Shown: piece by piece, positions 24,967 to 33,928 of the stretch
Layout: every line of letters starts with the position of its first letter
Position numbering within the stretch: the stretch's first letter is position 1
Source of the DNA: Actinoplanes sandaracinus
GTDB lineage: Bacteria; Actinomycetota; Actinomycetes; Mycobacteriales; Micromonosporaceae
Length of the DNA stretch: 64,000 nucleotides
Direction: 5' to 3'
NCBI RefSeq assembly: GCF_030009775.1
Contig: NZ_JASCTH010000028.1
Location: 1-64,000 of the forward strand
Notes under the pieces: generated by a model
Database searches by the model: none
The model's input: only the letters and a program-made list of their open reading frames with translations
What the model was told of the DNA's origin: nothing
Position numbers and translations under genes: made by a program

Positions 24967-26057
24967 GTGAGTCCTCCGGAGCTGTCGCCGCTGGTCGCGG
25001 CCTCGACGGTCGGGGCTGTCCCGGCCGGCACGGCGACCACCACGGTGGCCGCCGCCTTGTCGTGCCACGCCTGCCGCAGGCGGGGGTCGAACACGGGTGA
25101 CAGGGCGGCCACGAACTGGATGACCAGGCCCAGGCCGCACACCCACCAGAAGAGGGTCCAGATGCCGAGCCGGGCCCAGCGGGTGAACGCCCGGGCGAAG
25201 CCGATCGGCTCGGTCTTCTCCACCCCGACGACCTTGATGCCCACGATCCGCTTGCCCAGGGTCTGGCCGCTGTTGGCGATCGACGGCGCCTCGTAGAGCA
25301 GCCAGAGCAGCGTGCCGATCATGACGATCGCCACGGACAGCGTCGACATCCGGTCGGTCGCCTGCATGACGGGCGGGGGGTTCCCGGCCTGGGCCTGGGC
25401 CCAGTAGGCGCGGAAGATCGGCAGGAAGTCCTGCATGTAGAGCCACGCGAAGTAGCCGTTGACGACGACGTTGAGCAGCAGCACGGCGACGATGTCGATG
25501 AGCCGGGCGGTGAGCCGCCGCCCGAGCCCGGCCAGGGCCATGCCGTGCGGCCGGACCTCGGGCATCGCGAAGGGATAGGGGTAGCCCTGCATGGGCTGTG
25601 CGCCCGGATGCGGCTGCCAGCCCGGCGGGGGCTGTTGCCAGCCGGGCTGAGGCGCCTGCCACCCCGGGGGAGGCTGCTGCCAGCCCGGCGGGGGTTGCTG
25701 CCAGCCCTGCGGCGGAGGTTGCTGGCCCTGTGGGGGCGGCGGCTGCCAGCCGGGCGGGGGCTGCATGCCGGGCGGCGGCGGCTGCCAGCCGGGCGGCGGC
25801 TGCATGCCGGGCGGGGGCTGCGGGGTCCAGCCCGGGGGCGGGCCGGCCAGGGGGGCGGCCGGAGTCACCGGGTGTGCCGGGTGTGCCGGGTGTGCGGCGG
25901 GAGGGGAGGCCGGTGATTCCGGTTCGGCCGCGGGCGGGCCGTCCGGGGGGACGGCGTCCGCCGGGATGGCCTTGCCCACCCAGCCCTCACCGTCCCAATA
26001 GCGCTGGGTACTGGTGTCGGCCGGGTCCTTGTACCAACCCGCGGAAACGGAACTCAT
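24963..26057 (-). CDS. RDD-family membrane protein with DUF2510 domain
   Basis: A 364-residue protein. It starts with a DUF2510 motif (GWYKDPADTSTQRYWDGEGW), followed by a long Pro/Gln/Gly repeat region (about 60-165) and a C-terminal RDD domain with three to four membrane helices (GLGRRLTARLIDIVAVLLLN, QTLGKRIVGIKVV). RDD proteins are often transporters or membrane accessory factors. ATG 26057 (MSSVSAGWYKDP) puts the DUF2510 motif at the N-terminus, its usual position. It overlaps hisC by four bases. Confidence 0.85.
   Translation of the reverse strand: MSSVSAGWYKDPADTSTQRYWDGEGWVGKAIPADAVPPDGPPAAEPESPASPPAAHPAHPAHPVTPAAPLAGPPPGWTPQPPPGMQPPPGWQPPPPGMQPPPGWQPPPPQGQQPPPQGWQQPPPGWQQPPPGWQAPQPGWQQPPPGWQPHPGAQPMQGYPYPFAMPEVRPHGMALAGLGRRLTARLIDIVAVLLLNVVVNGYFAWLYMQDFLPIFRAYWAQAQAGNPPPVMQATDRMSTLSVAIVMIGTLLWLLYEAPSIANSGQTLGKRIVGIKVVGVEKTEPIGFARAFTRWARLGIWTLFWWVCGLGLVIQFVAALSPVFDPRLRQAWHDKAAATVVVAVPAGTAPTVEAATSGDSSGGLT
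25611..25845. repeat. coding tandem repeats in the RDD protein gene
   Basis: Imperfect tandem repeats of about 24-33 bp encode PPPGWQ-type units on the minus strand. Copy number is likely to vary between strains through slippage. A further 9-bp repeat encoding AHP lies just upstream near 25870-25895. Confidence 0.75.
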
Positions 26058-26227
26058 GCGCAAACCTTTACCACGACAGCCTGACACTTCCCTGCGCGCC
26101 GGTCGTCCGCCGCGAGGGCCTGATCACAGTGTCCCAGGTCGCCTGACAGTGGCGCAGCCCATGCCCATGAGCAACCGGCCACAGGATCGATGGTCAACGT
26201 GTGCAATCGGTGCGGTAGGTTCGCCAG

Positions 26228-26713
26228 GTGGGTGAGCAGACTGTCCAGCTCGATGCGCTCGATGCGCGCCTGATCGCCATGCTCGCGGCCGAGCCGCGGA
26301 TCGGTGTGCTCGAACTCTCCCGCCGACTCGCGGTCGCGCGCGGGACGGTCCAGGCCCGGCTCGACAAGCTGATCGCGCGGGGCGCGATCAAGGGCTTCGG
26401 GCCCGAGGTCGTGCCCGCCGCGATCGGGTTCGGCGTGATGAGCTTCGTGACCCTGGAGATCTCCCAGCGGTACGGCCACGACGCCGTCGCCGAGCACCTC
26501 GCGGAGATTCCCGAGGTCCTGGAGGCGCACACGATCACCGGCAGCGGTGACATCCTGTGCCGGATCGTGGCACGGTCCAACGCCGACCTGCAGCGGGTGA
26601 TCGACCAGATCGTGGGCTACGAGGGCATCGTCCGGGCACACACGATCATCGCGCTGGCCGAGTTGATCGGTTACCGGACCGTGCCCCTGGTCCGGGCGGC
26701 AAGCCACGCATAA
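26228..26713 (+). CDS. Lrp/AsnC-family transcriptional regulator
   Basis: A 161-residue protein with an N-terminal helix-turn-helix (LDALDARLIAMLAAEPRIGVLELSRRLAVARGTV) and a C-terminal Lrp ligand-binding (RAM) domain (EVLEAHTITGSGDILCRIVA). Such regulators respond to amino acids. GTG start. It is divergent from the RDD-hisC unit with 170 bases between, so it may control that unit; a role in aromatic or histidine-related metabolism is inference. Confidence 0.88.
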   Translation: MGEQTVQLDALDARLIAMLAAEPRIGVLELSRRLAVARGTVQARLDKLIARGAIKGFGPEVVPAAIGFGVMSFVTLEISQRYGHDAVAEHLAEIPEVLEAHTITGSGDILCRIVARSNADLQRVIDQIVGYEGIVRAHTIIALAELIGYRTVPLVRAASHA

Positions 26714-26775
26714 CCTGACGACACGGACTTTCCACGCTCAGGCCCTGGCGGATCGAAGGTCATTACCCTGCCCGC

Positions 26776-28071
26776 ATGGCCTCGGGTGGCGGTTCCTGGA
26801 AGGGACTCTGGGTGGTCACCGTCGCCGCGGTGGCCCTCACCGTGCTGGCCACGACCCGGGTGTGGAACCCGTGGCCGCAACTCTGGTCCTGGGTCACCGC
26901 GAGCGGGCCGGTCGCGCCCGGCACCCGCTGGCAGCAGTCGCTGGGCGGCACACCGCAGAGCGTGGCCGTCGCCGGTGAGGCGGTGATCGTCGAGTACCGG
27001 ACCTCGGTCGAGGCCTACGGCCTCACGGCCGCCGTGAAACTCTGGTCCTCCGACGCCGACTGGGCGTCGGTCGCCGGCAAGGGCGCGAACGCCGTCGTGG
27101 TGACCGGCCGGCTGCTGACCAAGGGCTACCAGGTCCTCGACCCGGCCACCGGCGCGGTCCGCAGGGCCGACACCGGCGCGTCCGCGGTCTGGACGTACCA
27201 GAACGCGATCGTGGACCTGAGCTGCTCCGGCGGAGACGACTGCCGGCTCACCGCCTGGGATCCGCGGGCCGGCACCCAGCTCTGGTCCGTCGGCACCGGC
27301 AGCATCGGCTTCGTCCTGGACGCCGGGAACCCCGACCTGCCGGACACCCGCCGGCTGATCTCCGGCGAGGTGGACGACGACGTGGCCGGGCCACCATTGC
27401 TGCCGGGGCTGCTCGGGCTTCCGCACGACGGGGAGGTCCGGGTGATCGACACGGCCACCGGACGGCTGGTGCAGACGATCCGGCCGGAGAAGGACCAGCG
27501 GATCGCGGTCGTCGGCGGGCGGGTCCTCACGGTCACCGGCACGGCCCGCGACGGCACCTGCTATTACGACGTGGTGGCCGGCGGCCCGCCCGGCGGCCGG
27601 GTCGTGTGGCGGCGTGACGGACTCAACCTGCGCACCGCCGGGAACGGGTCGGCCTGCGCGCAGGACCGCGATCCGGCCGGCGGCTACAACGTGGTGCTTG
27701 GCGTCGACCCCTACGGGCGGGAGGTGCTGATCAACGGCTATGACGGGCGCAATCTCTGGTACGGCGACAAGGAGTCCAGGGTCCTCGCCGTCGACGACGG
27801 CTATGCCGTGATCAGCAAGGGCGGGACGATCCGGGGCTACTCGTTCGCCAAGGACAAGGACGTGTGGCGGCAGGACGGGCGGGACGGGGCGGGGGCGGCG
27901 CTCACCCCGTACGCCGCGATCGTGTCCTCGAAGGGCCGGGTGACGGCGGTCGCTCCGGCCACCGGGGCGGTTCGTGCCGATGTGCGTACCGATGCGAAGG
28001 TCTTCGCCGTCGGCGCGGGCGGTCTGGTCCTCGTCTCCGGCCGCGACATGGCCTACCTGCCCTTCTCCTAG
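26776..28071 (+). CDS. membrane-anchored PQQ-like beta-propeller protein
   Basis: A 431-residue protein with an N-terminal membrane helix (GLWVVTVAAVALTVLATTRVW). Propeller repeats include VEAYGLTAAVKLWSSD, DPRAGTQLWSVG, YDGRNLWYGD and FAKDKDVWRQDG. There is no cofactor site I can identify. It is the second of four PQQ-type beta-propeller proteins in the window and lies directly upstream of the class I fumarase gene, with 59 bases between. Confidence 0.8.
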   Translation: MASGGGSWKGLWVVTVAAVALTVLATTRVWNPWPQLWSWVTASGPVAPGTRWQQSLGGTPQSVAVAGEAVIVEYRTSVEAYGLTAAVKLWSSDADWASVAGKGANAVVVTGRLLTKGYQVLDPATGAVRRADTGASAVWTYQNAIVDLSCSGGDDCRLTAWDPRAGTQLWSVGTGSIGFVLDAGNPDLPDTRRLISGEVDDDVAGPPLLPGLLGLPHDGEVRVIDTATGRLVQTIRPEKDQRIAVVGGRVLTVTGTARDGTCYYDVVAGGPPGGRVVWRRDGLNLRTAGNGSACAQDRDPAGGYNVVLGVDPYGREVLINGYDGRNLWYGDKESRVLAVDDGYAVISKGGTIRGYSFAKDKDVWRQDGRDGAGAALTPYAAIVSSKGRVTAVAPATGAVRADVRTDAKVFAVGAGGLVLVSGRDMAYLPFS

Positions 28072-28130
28072 GGGATCAGGCCGGGGATCGGTTCGCACCC
28101 GCCCGGCCCGCTGGCCTAGGCTGGGCGCTC

Positions 28131-29798
28131 ATGAGCAAAGGCGCCGATTTCAGCTACTCGCCGCTCCTCCCGACGGGCGAGGACTCGACCGAGTACCGCC
28201 TGATCACGGACGAGGGCGTGGATGTCGTCGAGGGCCCGGGCGGGCGCCGGTTCCTGACCGTCGAGAAGGCGGCGCTCACCCAGCTCAGCGCGGAGGCGAT
28301 GCATGACATCGCGCACTTCCTGCGGCCCGCGCACCTGGCCCAGCTGCGCGCGATCATCGACGATCCGAAAGCGTCGCCGAACGATCGGTTCGTCGCTCTC
28401 GACCTGCTGCGCAACGCGAACATCGCGGCCGGTGGGGTGCTGCCGATGTGCCAGGACACCGGCACCGCGATCGTGATGGGCAAGCGCGGGCGGCACGTGC
28501 TGACCGACGGCGCCGACGAGGCGGCCATCGCGCTCGGCGTCTACCAGGCGTACACCCAGCTCAACCTGCGTTACTCGCAACTCGCGCCGATCACGATGTG
28601 GGACGAGAAGAACACCGGCACGAACCTGCCGGCGCAGATCGAGCTCTACGCGGAGGACCCGGGCGGTCACCCGGACGCGTACAAGTTCCTCTTCATGGCC
28701 AAGGGCGGCGGCTCGGCCAACAAGTCGTACCTCTACCAGGAGACGAAGGCGCTGCTGAACCCGCAGCGGATGATGCAGTTCCTGGACGAGAAGCTGCGCC
28801 TGATCGGCACGTCGGCGTGCCCGCCGTACCACCTGGCGGTGGTCGTCGGCGGCACCAGCGCCGAGCACGCGCTGAAGACGGCCAAGCTGGCCAGCGCGAA
28901 GTACCTGGACAACCTGCCCACCTCGGGCACCATGCTGGCGCACGGCTTCCGCGACCTGGAGCTGGAGGCCGCGGTCCTGGAACTGACCCGCGACTTCGGC
29001 ATCGGCGCCCAGTTCGGCGGCCGTTACTTCTGCCACGACGTGCGTGTCATCCGGCTGCCCCGGCACGGCGCCTCCTGCCCGGTGGCGATCGCGGTCTCCT
29101 GCTCGGCGGACCGCCAGGCGGTCGCCAAGATCACTCCGTCCGGGGTGTGGCTGGAGCGGCTGGAGACCGACCCGGCCCGCTACCTGCCCGATGTCACCGA
29201 CGAGAACCTGGAATCCGAGCAGGTCGTCCGGATCGACCTCAACCGGCCGATGGCCGAGATCCGCGCCGAGCTCAGCAAGTACCCGGTGAAGACCCGCCTG
29301 TCGCTGAGCGGCCCGCTGGTGGTGGCTCGGGACATCGCCCACGCCAAGATCGCCGAGCGGCTCGACGCCGGCCAGCCGATGCCGCAGTACCTGCGCGACC
29401 ACGCGGTCTACTACGCCGGCCCGGCCAAGACCCCCGAGGGGTACGCCTCCGGCTCCTTCGGCCCGACCACGGCCGGCCGGATGGACTCGTACGTCGAGAA
29501 GTTCCAGGCGGCCGGCGGCTCCCTGGTCATGCTCGCCAAGGGCAACCGGTCGAAGCAGGTGACCGACGCCTGCAAGACCCACGGCGGGTTCTACCTGGGT
29601 TCGATCGGCGGCCCGGCCGCGCGGCTCGCCCAGGACTGCATCCGCCACGTCGAGGTGCTCGAGTTCCCCGAGCTCGGCATGGAGGCGGTGTGGAAGATCG
29701 AAGTCGAGGACTTCCCGGCCTTCATCGTCGTCGACGACAAGGGCGAGGACTTCTTCGCCGAGGTGACGAAGCCGGTCCTGGGCATCGGCCGCCGCTGA
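28131..29798 (+). CDS. class I fumarate hydratase (iron-sulfur)
   Basis: Converts fumarate to malate with a 4Fe-4S cluster. The 555-residue protein covers both the alpha and beta fumarase domains in one chain. Cluster cysteines are seen in LPMCQDTGTAIVMGKRG, in TSACPPYHLAVVVGG and in the GGRYFCHD region. The C-terminal part carries SGPLVVARDIAHAK and GYASGSFGPTTAGRMD. ATG 28131 (MSKGADFSY) is the natural start. The class II enzyme is also present 4 kb away, so the cell has an oxygen-sensitive and an oxygen-stable fumarase. Confidence 0.94.
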   Translation: MSKGADFSYSPLLPTGEDSTEYRLITDEGVDVVEGPGGRRFLTVEKAALTQLSAEAMHDIAHFLRPAHLAQLRAIIDDPKASPNDRFVALDLLRNANIAAGGVLPMCQDTGTAIVMGKRGRHVLTDGADEAAIALGVYQAYTQLNLRYSQLAPITMWDEKNTGTNLPAQIELYAEDPGGHPDAYKFLFMAKGGGSANKSYLYQETKALLNPQRMMQFLDEKLRLIGTSACPPYHLAVVVGGTSAEHALKTAKLASAKYLDNLPTSGTMLAHGFRDLELEAAVLELTRDFGIGAQFGGRYFCHDVRVIRLPRHGASCPVAIAVSCSADRQAVAKITPSGVWLERLETDPARYLPDVTDENLESEQVVRIDLNRPMAEIRAELSKYPVKTRLSLSGPLVVARDIAHAKIAERLDAGQPMPQYLRDHAVYYAGPAKTPEGYASGSFGPTTAGRMDSYVEKFQAAGGSLVMLAKGNRSKQVTDACKTHGGFYLGSIGGPAARLAQDCIRHVEVLEFPELGMEAVWKIEVEDFPAFIVVDDKGEDFFAEVTKPVLGIGRR

Positions 29799-29984
29799 CG
29801 ACTGCTGCGCCGTGACCACCGCCTGGCGGTCGTCACGGCCAGCAGTTGAATTCTCCGCATGTGATTCAACGTTGCGGGCCGGAAACTTGAAATCCGTGTC
29901 CTTGTTTGAGCTTGCGCTTGAGAAGCGGCAAGTGGTTTTCAAGTTTCTCGTGCCGCGCGGGGAAGCCGGAGCGGAGGTCGCAGG

Positions 29985-30581
29985 TTACTGGGCCGAGGGG
30001 GCCGTCGAAGGCGATTCCGCCGGTGTGGCCGACGAGGACTCCGGTGCGGCCCGGTTGACGCCGCAGTAACCCGCGAGCGGGCTGATCCACTCGGTGATCT
30101 GGTCCTTGAGCGAGCTGTCCAGATCCTTCATGCTCTTGATCGTCTCGATGAATTCGAGATCCTTCGCGCTGTCCTCGATCCGCTGGGCCGAGGTCGCGGC
30201 CACCGCCTTGAGCTCGGGGTCGACGGCGTCCGCGGTCTCCTTGCGGATCTGCGTGCCGATCGCCTTCAGCTCGGTGGCGGCCTGTTTCTTCGCCTTGTCG
30301 GCGTTCGCGGTGTCCTTCTCCTCCTGGACAGCCATCAACTTGCCGAGCGCCCCGCCGAAGTCGCCGAACTCGGTGTCGAAGGTCTTGTCCAGGCGGTCGC
30401 ACACCACCTTGTTGGCGGCCGTGTAGTCGGGCGTGGCGGACGCGGAGACGACGGGTTCCGCCGAGGCGGAGGGGGTGGCGGCGGCCGGGGCGGCGACCCC
30501 GCTGCTCTTCGGATCGTCGCTGCAGGCGGTGCTGCTCAGGAGCAGGCCGCCGGCGAGCACGGCGAGGATGGCGCGTCGCAT
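29985..30581 (-). CDS. putative lipoprotein, unknown function
   Basis: A 198-residue precursor. The signal (AILAVLAGGLLLSSTAC) ends in a cysteine that may be lipidated, although STAC is a weak lipobox. The mature part is a largely helical, charged domain (NKVVCDRLDKTFDTEFGDF, KDLEFIETIKSMKDLDSSLKDQ) ending in a Ser/Pro/Ala tail. No family was recognised. ATG 30581 was chosen for the signal peptide. It is convergent with the fumarase gene. Confidence 0.75.
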   Translation of the reverse strand: MRRAILAVLAGGLLLSSTACSDDPKSSGVAAPAAATPSASAEPVVSASATPDYTAANKVVCDRLDKTFDTEFGDFGGALGKLMAVQEEKDTANADKAKKQAATELKAIGTQIRKETADAVDPELKAVAATSAQRIEDSAKDLEFIETIKSMKDLDSSLKDQITEWISPLAGYCGVNRAAPESSSATPAESPSTAPSAQ

Positions 30582-30954
30582 CGGGAGGGGTCCTCTTCGA
30601 GTTGGGGGGACATCCGAACCCCGCCGACGGTACGTAACGAAGCGACCGGCGTCCAACTGTCTGTGATCACTGAGAATACGAACAGCCCGCTCACGGGCCT
30701 CCGTGAGCGGGCTGCGCCTCCCCCGTTGAGAGCCGCACCGCCTCACCACCTCGCTGGGGGCGATCATGGAATTACGGTGGCGAAGCGGCGTCGGAGAGAA
30801 GGTTGCCGTAGGCATCTATCGATTCTCTGTCGATCCGCTCTCGGTGCCACGAGTAGGCTTTGATGGCGGCGCACGGGACGGGGAACTACTTTGCGCTACC
30901 AAGCAATAGCACTACTGTCAGTTACATCTAGCGAGCTGCCGGTGACGGTGGCCG
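30582..30954. other. divergent intergenic region with perfect hairpin
   Basis: No gene was found in this 373-bp gap between the lipoprotein and SARP genes. It contains a strong hairpin (30683-30714) and presumably both divergent promoters. Confidence 0.6.
30683..30714. repeat. perfect 14-bp inverted repeat
   Basis: CAGCCCGCTCACGG-GCCT-CCGTGAGCGGGCTG is a perfect stem with a four-base loop. It resembles an intrinsic terminator, but no gene ends nearby on either strand and no T tract follows. Confidence 0.8.
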
Positions 30955-33909
30955 ATGAGTGAACGACGCTTCCGCATCCTCGGCCCTCTCGAGGTCACGG
31001 TGGACGGCGAACCGGTGGCCGTCACCGCGGGCCGGGACCGGGTCGTCCTCGCGGCACTGCTGCTCAACTCCGGCCGGATCGTCGGGTTCGGCGAGCTGGC
31101 CCGCGCGGTCTGGGACGAGGAACCCCCGGCCACGGCCCGTGGGCAGCTGCAGACGTGCGTGTCGCGGCTGCGCCGGATGCTGCCGGACGGGGCGATCCGG
31201 ACCGACCCGGCCGGTTACGGGCTCACCCTGGGCCCCGACGAGCTGGACGCCAACGTCTTCCTCCGCCTGCTCGAGGCGGCGCGGTCGGCGGCCGATCCCG
31301 GGGCGGCACGTGCGGCGTACCGGGAGGCCCTCGATCTGTGGCGTGGCCCTGCCTGCGCCGAGATCGACGCCCCGGCGGTGCGCCAGGCGGCGGCGATGCT
31401 CGACGAGCGCCGCGCGGTGGCGCTCGAGGACGCCATGGACCTGGAACTGGAGGCCGGCCGGGCACGGGAACTGCTGGGCGAGCTGGCCGCGCTGGTCGAT
31501 CGGTTCCCGCTGCGGGAGCGGCTGCGCGGACAACTGATGCTCGCGCTGTTGCGGGCCGGGCGGCAGGGGGACGCGCTGGCGGAGTTCCGCCGGGCCCGTG
31601 ACGTGCTGCGCGGCGAGCTGGGCATCGAGCCCGGCCACGAGCTGCAGCAACTGCACCGCGACATACTGGCCGGGGCGGTGCCGGGGGACGTTGCGGCCAC
31701 CGGTGGCCCGGCCGGGCCGATCCGGTGCCTTCCGCGTACGGTCCGCGACTTCACCGGCCGCCAGGACCAGGTCGACCGCCTGATCGCGGGAATCGCCGAG
31801 GCCGGGGCGGCCGGTCCGGTGGTGGCCGTCCTCGACGGGATGGCCGGCAGCGGCAAGACCACCCTCGCCCTGCATCTCGCCGGCCTGCTCGGCGATCGGT
31901 ACCCGGACGCGCACCTCTTCGTGGATCTCCAGGGCCACAGCGAGCAGGATCCGGTGGAGCCGGCCGCGGCGCTGCTCATCCTGCTCCGGCAGCTCGGGGT
32001 GACGCCCGAGGAGATCCCGGCCGGCTCGGTGGAGCGGGTCGGGTTCTGGCGTAACCAGATGGCCGGGCGGCGGAGCCTGATCATCCTGGACAACGTGGCC
32101 ACCAGCACTCAGATCGCCGACCTGCTGCCCAGCACGCCCGGCAGCCTGGCCCTGGTCACCGGGCGGCGCCGGCTCGCCGGACTGGACGGCATCCAGCTGG
32201 AGTCCCTGCCGGTGCTCGCGCACGACGAGGCGGTGACCCTGCTGGAGCGGATCGTCGGCGAGCGGGTGCGAGCCGAGCCGGAGGCGGCGGCCGAGGTGGT
32301 CCGGCGCTGCGGCGGCCTGCCGCTGGCGGTGCGGCTGGCCGGGGCCCGGCTCGCGCACCGGCCGCGCTGGCGGGTGGCCGACCTGCTGCGCCGGCTGGGC
32401 GAGTCGGCGCTGCCCGAGCTGGCAGCCGAGGACCGGACCCTGGCCGGGGCGCTGACCCTCACCTACCGTCAGCTTCCCGCGCCGACCCAGCGGGTGTTCC
32501 GACTGCTCGGCGTTCATCCCGGCACATGCGTCGACGACCTCGCGGTGGCCGCGCTCGCCGGCCTGCCCCTCGACGAGGCCCGGGACGTGCTCGATGAGCT
32601 CGTCGACGTGCACCTGCTGGAGGAACCGGAGCCCGACGTGTTCCGGCTGCACGACCTGCTCCGTGAGTACGCCAGGATGCTCGCCGCCGATCTGCCCGCC
32701 GAGGAACGCCGGGGAGCGCTCGAAGGTGTGCTCGACCTTCAGCTGCACGCCCTGATCGCGGCTACCGCGCCCAATCACCGGCCGGTCCTGACCCGTGACA
32801 TCAAATGGCCGCAGCCAGAGCGTCCCGACCTGGTCGTGGCCCTGGAAGACCCGCACGCACGGCTGGAACGAGAGCGGCCCGGCCTGGTCATGTATGTCGA
32901 GGCGGCCGCGGGGGTGGGGCGAGCCGACCTGTCCTGGAAGATCGCACGTGCCGCCTGGCAGCCGCTCTACTACCAGGGCTACACCGACGACGTCCGCGAC
33001 CTGAACATGCGGGCGATGGCGAAGATCAAGACGTCTGGGGACCGGTCGGCCATCGCCACCATCGCCAACTACCTGGCCTCCGTCTATTGCCGGACCGTCG
33101 AGAACCGGGAGGCCGAGCAGTACCTTCTGCTCTCGATCCGGCTGCGTGAGGAGCTCGGCGAGCACGGCGCGGTCGCGACCGGCTACGGCAACCTGGGGAC
33201 GATCTACTACTCCGAGGGCCGGTTCGCCGAATGCATCGAGGCACTGCTCACCTCCCGCCGGATCCGCACCCGCAACCGCTATGCGAACGCGTCCAACAGC
33301 ACCCTGGCTACCCTCACCGAGGTGTTCAACCGGCTGGGCCGTCACGATGAGGCGCTCTACTACGCCCGGCTCTGGCTGTTCTCGGTCATCGAGCACCGGG
33401 CAGACGGCCAGATCGCCGGCGCCCTGCGCAAGGTGCAGCAGCTCAAGTACGAGAAAGGCGTGATCGGCGCGGCCACCGCACACCGCTGGCTCGACGTGGT
33501 GAACCGGCTGGCCAGCCGCTCAGGGTATCGATCGGTCCAGGCGGAGGTCCACCACGATCGGGCTGTGCTGCTCCGCGACGCCGGCCGGTACGCCGAGGCG
33601 ATCGCCGAGCACGAACAGGCGGTGGCCCTCATGGCTCGCCTTCGGGACCTGCAGTACGAGGTCGAGTACCGCCACTCCTGGGCTACCACGCTGCGGCTGT
33701 CCGGGGATCTCGCCGGCGCCCGTGCGATGTACGTGCGCTCACTCCGGATGGCCCGGGCCACGCAGTTGCAGTACTCCATCGCCTGTGCCGGAGCCGGGCT
33801 CGCCGCCTGCCTGGACCCGGGCGATCCGGAGGCGGTCCGGCTCCGCCGGCAGGCGCGTGAGCTCTACCACCGCATGGGGATCGAGAGTAACGACTGCGAC
33901 CCTCGATGA
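30955..33909 (+). CDS. AfsR/SARP-family regulator with NB-ARC and TPR domains
   Basis: A 984-residue transcriptional activator. An OmpR-type DNA-binding domain (about 5-90, FRILGPLEVTVDGEPVAV) is followed by a bacterial transcriptional activation domain (about 95-240, ending GIEPGHELQQLHRDIL). An NB-ARC ATPase has P-loop GMAGSGKTT near residue 300 and LIILDNV as Walker B. A long C-terminal TPR region follows (LGNLGTIYYSEGRFAECIEAL). This is the architecture of AfsR, which activates secondary metabolism in streptomycetes. Its target is not evident; the type III polyketide locus lies about 17 kb away. Confidence 0.93.
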   Translation: MSERRFRILGPLEVTVDGEPVAVTAGRDRVVLAALLLNSGRIVGFGELARAVWDEEPPATARGQLQTCVSRLRRMLPDGAIRTDPAGYGLTLGPDELDANVFLRLLEAARSAADPGAARAAYREALDLWRGPACAEIDAPAVRQAAAMLDERRAVALEDAMDLELEAGRARELLGELAALVDRFPLRERLRGQLMLALLRAGRQGDALAEFRRARDVLRGELGIEPGHELQQLHRDILAGAVPGDVAATGGPAGPIRCLPRTVRDFTGRQDQVDRLIAGIAEAGAAGPVVAVLDGMAGSGKTTLALHLAGLLGDRYPDAHLFVDLQGHSEQDPVEPAAALLILLRQLGVTPEEIPAGSVERVGFWRNQMAGRRSLIILDNVATSTQIADLLPSTPGSLALVTGRRRLAGLDGIQLESLPVLAHDEAVTLLERIVGERVRAEPEAAAEVVRRCGGLPLAVRLAGARLAHRPRWRVADLLRRLGESALPELAAEDRTLAGALTLTYRQLPAPTQRVFRLLGVHPGTCVDDLAVAALAGLPLDEARDVLDELVDVHLLEEPEPDVFRLHDLLREYARMLAADLPAEERRGALEGVLDLQLHALIAATAPNHRPVLTRDIKWPQPERPDLVVALEDPHARLERERPGLVMYVEAAAGVGRADLSWKIARAAWQPLYYQGYTDDVRDLNMRAMAKIKTSGDRSAIATIANYLASVYCRTVENREAEQYLLLSIRLREELGEHGAVATGYGNLGTIYYSEGRFAECIEALLTSRRIRTRNRYANASNSTLATLTEVFNRLGRHDEALYYARLWLFSVIEHRADGQIAGALRKVQQLKYEKGVIGAATAHRWLDVVNRLASRSGYRSVQAEVHHDRAVLLRDAGRYAEAIAEHEQAVALMARLRDLQYEVEYRHSWATTLRLSGDLAGARAMYVRSLRMARATQLQYSIACAGAGLAACLDPGDPEAVRLRRQARELYHRMGIESNDCDPR

Positions 33910-33928
33910 GTCGAGAGAGGATGGTCCG

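Noticed and set aside
23887..25662. HisC with a 230-residue N-terminal extension
   Set aside because: The extension is Arg/Ala-rich and antisense-frame to the RDD gene. ATG 24966 gives a normal-length HisC with ATGA coupling.
25611..25845. Mobile element or non-coding minisatellite
   Set aside because: The repeats are in frame and encode Pro/Gly/Gln units of a typical DUF2510-RDD protein linker.
30928..33483. An 851-codon minus-strand frame opposite the SARP gene
   Set aside because: It is a high-GC shadow of the SARP reading frame; its translation has no domain pattern, while the plus-strand frame has four clear domains.
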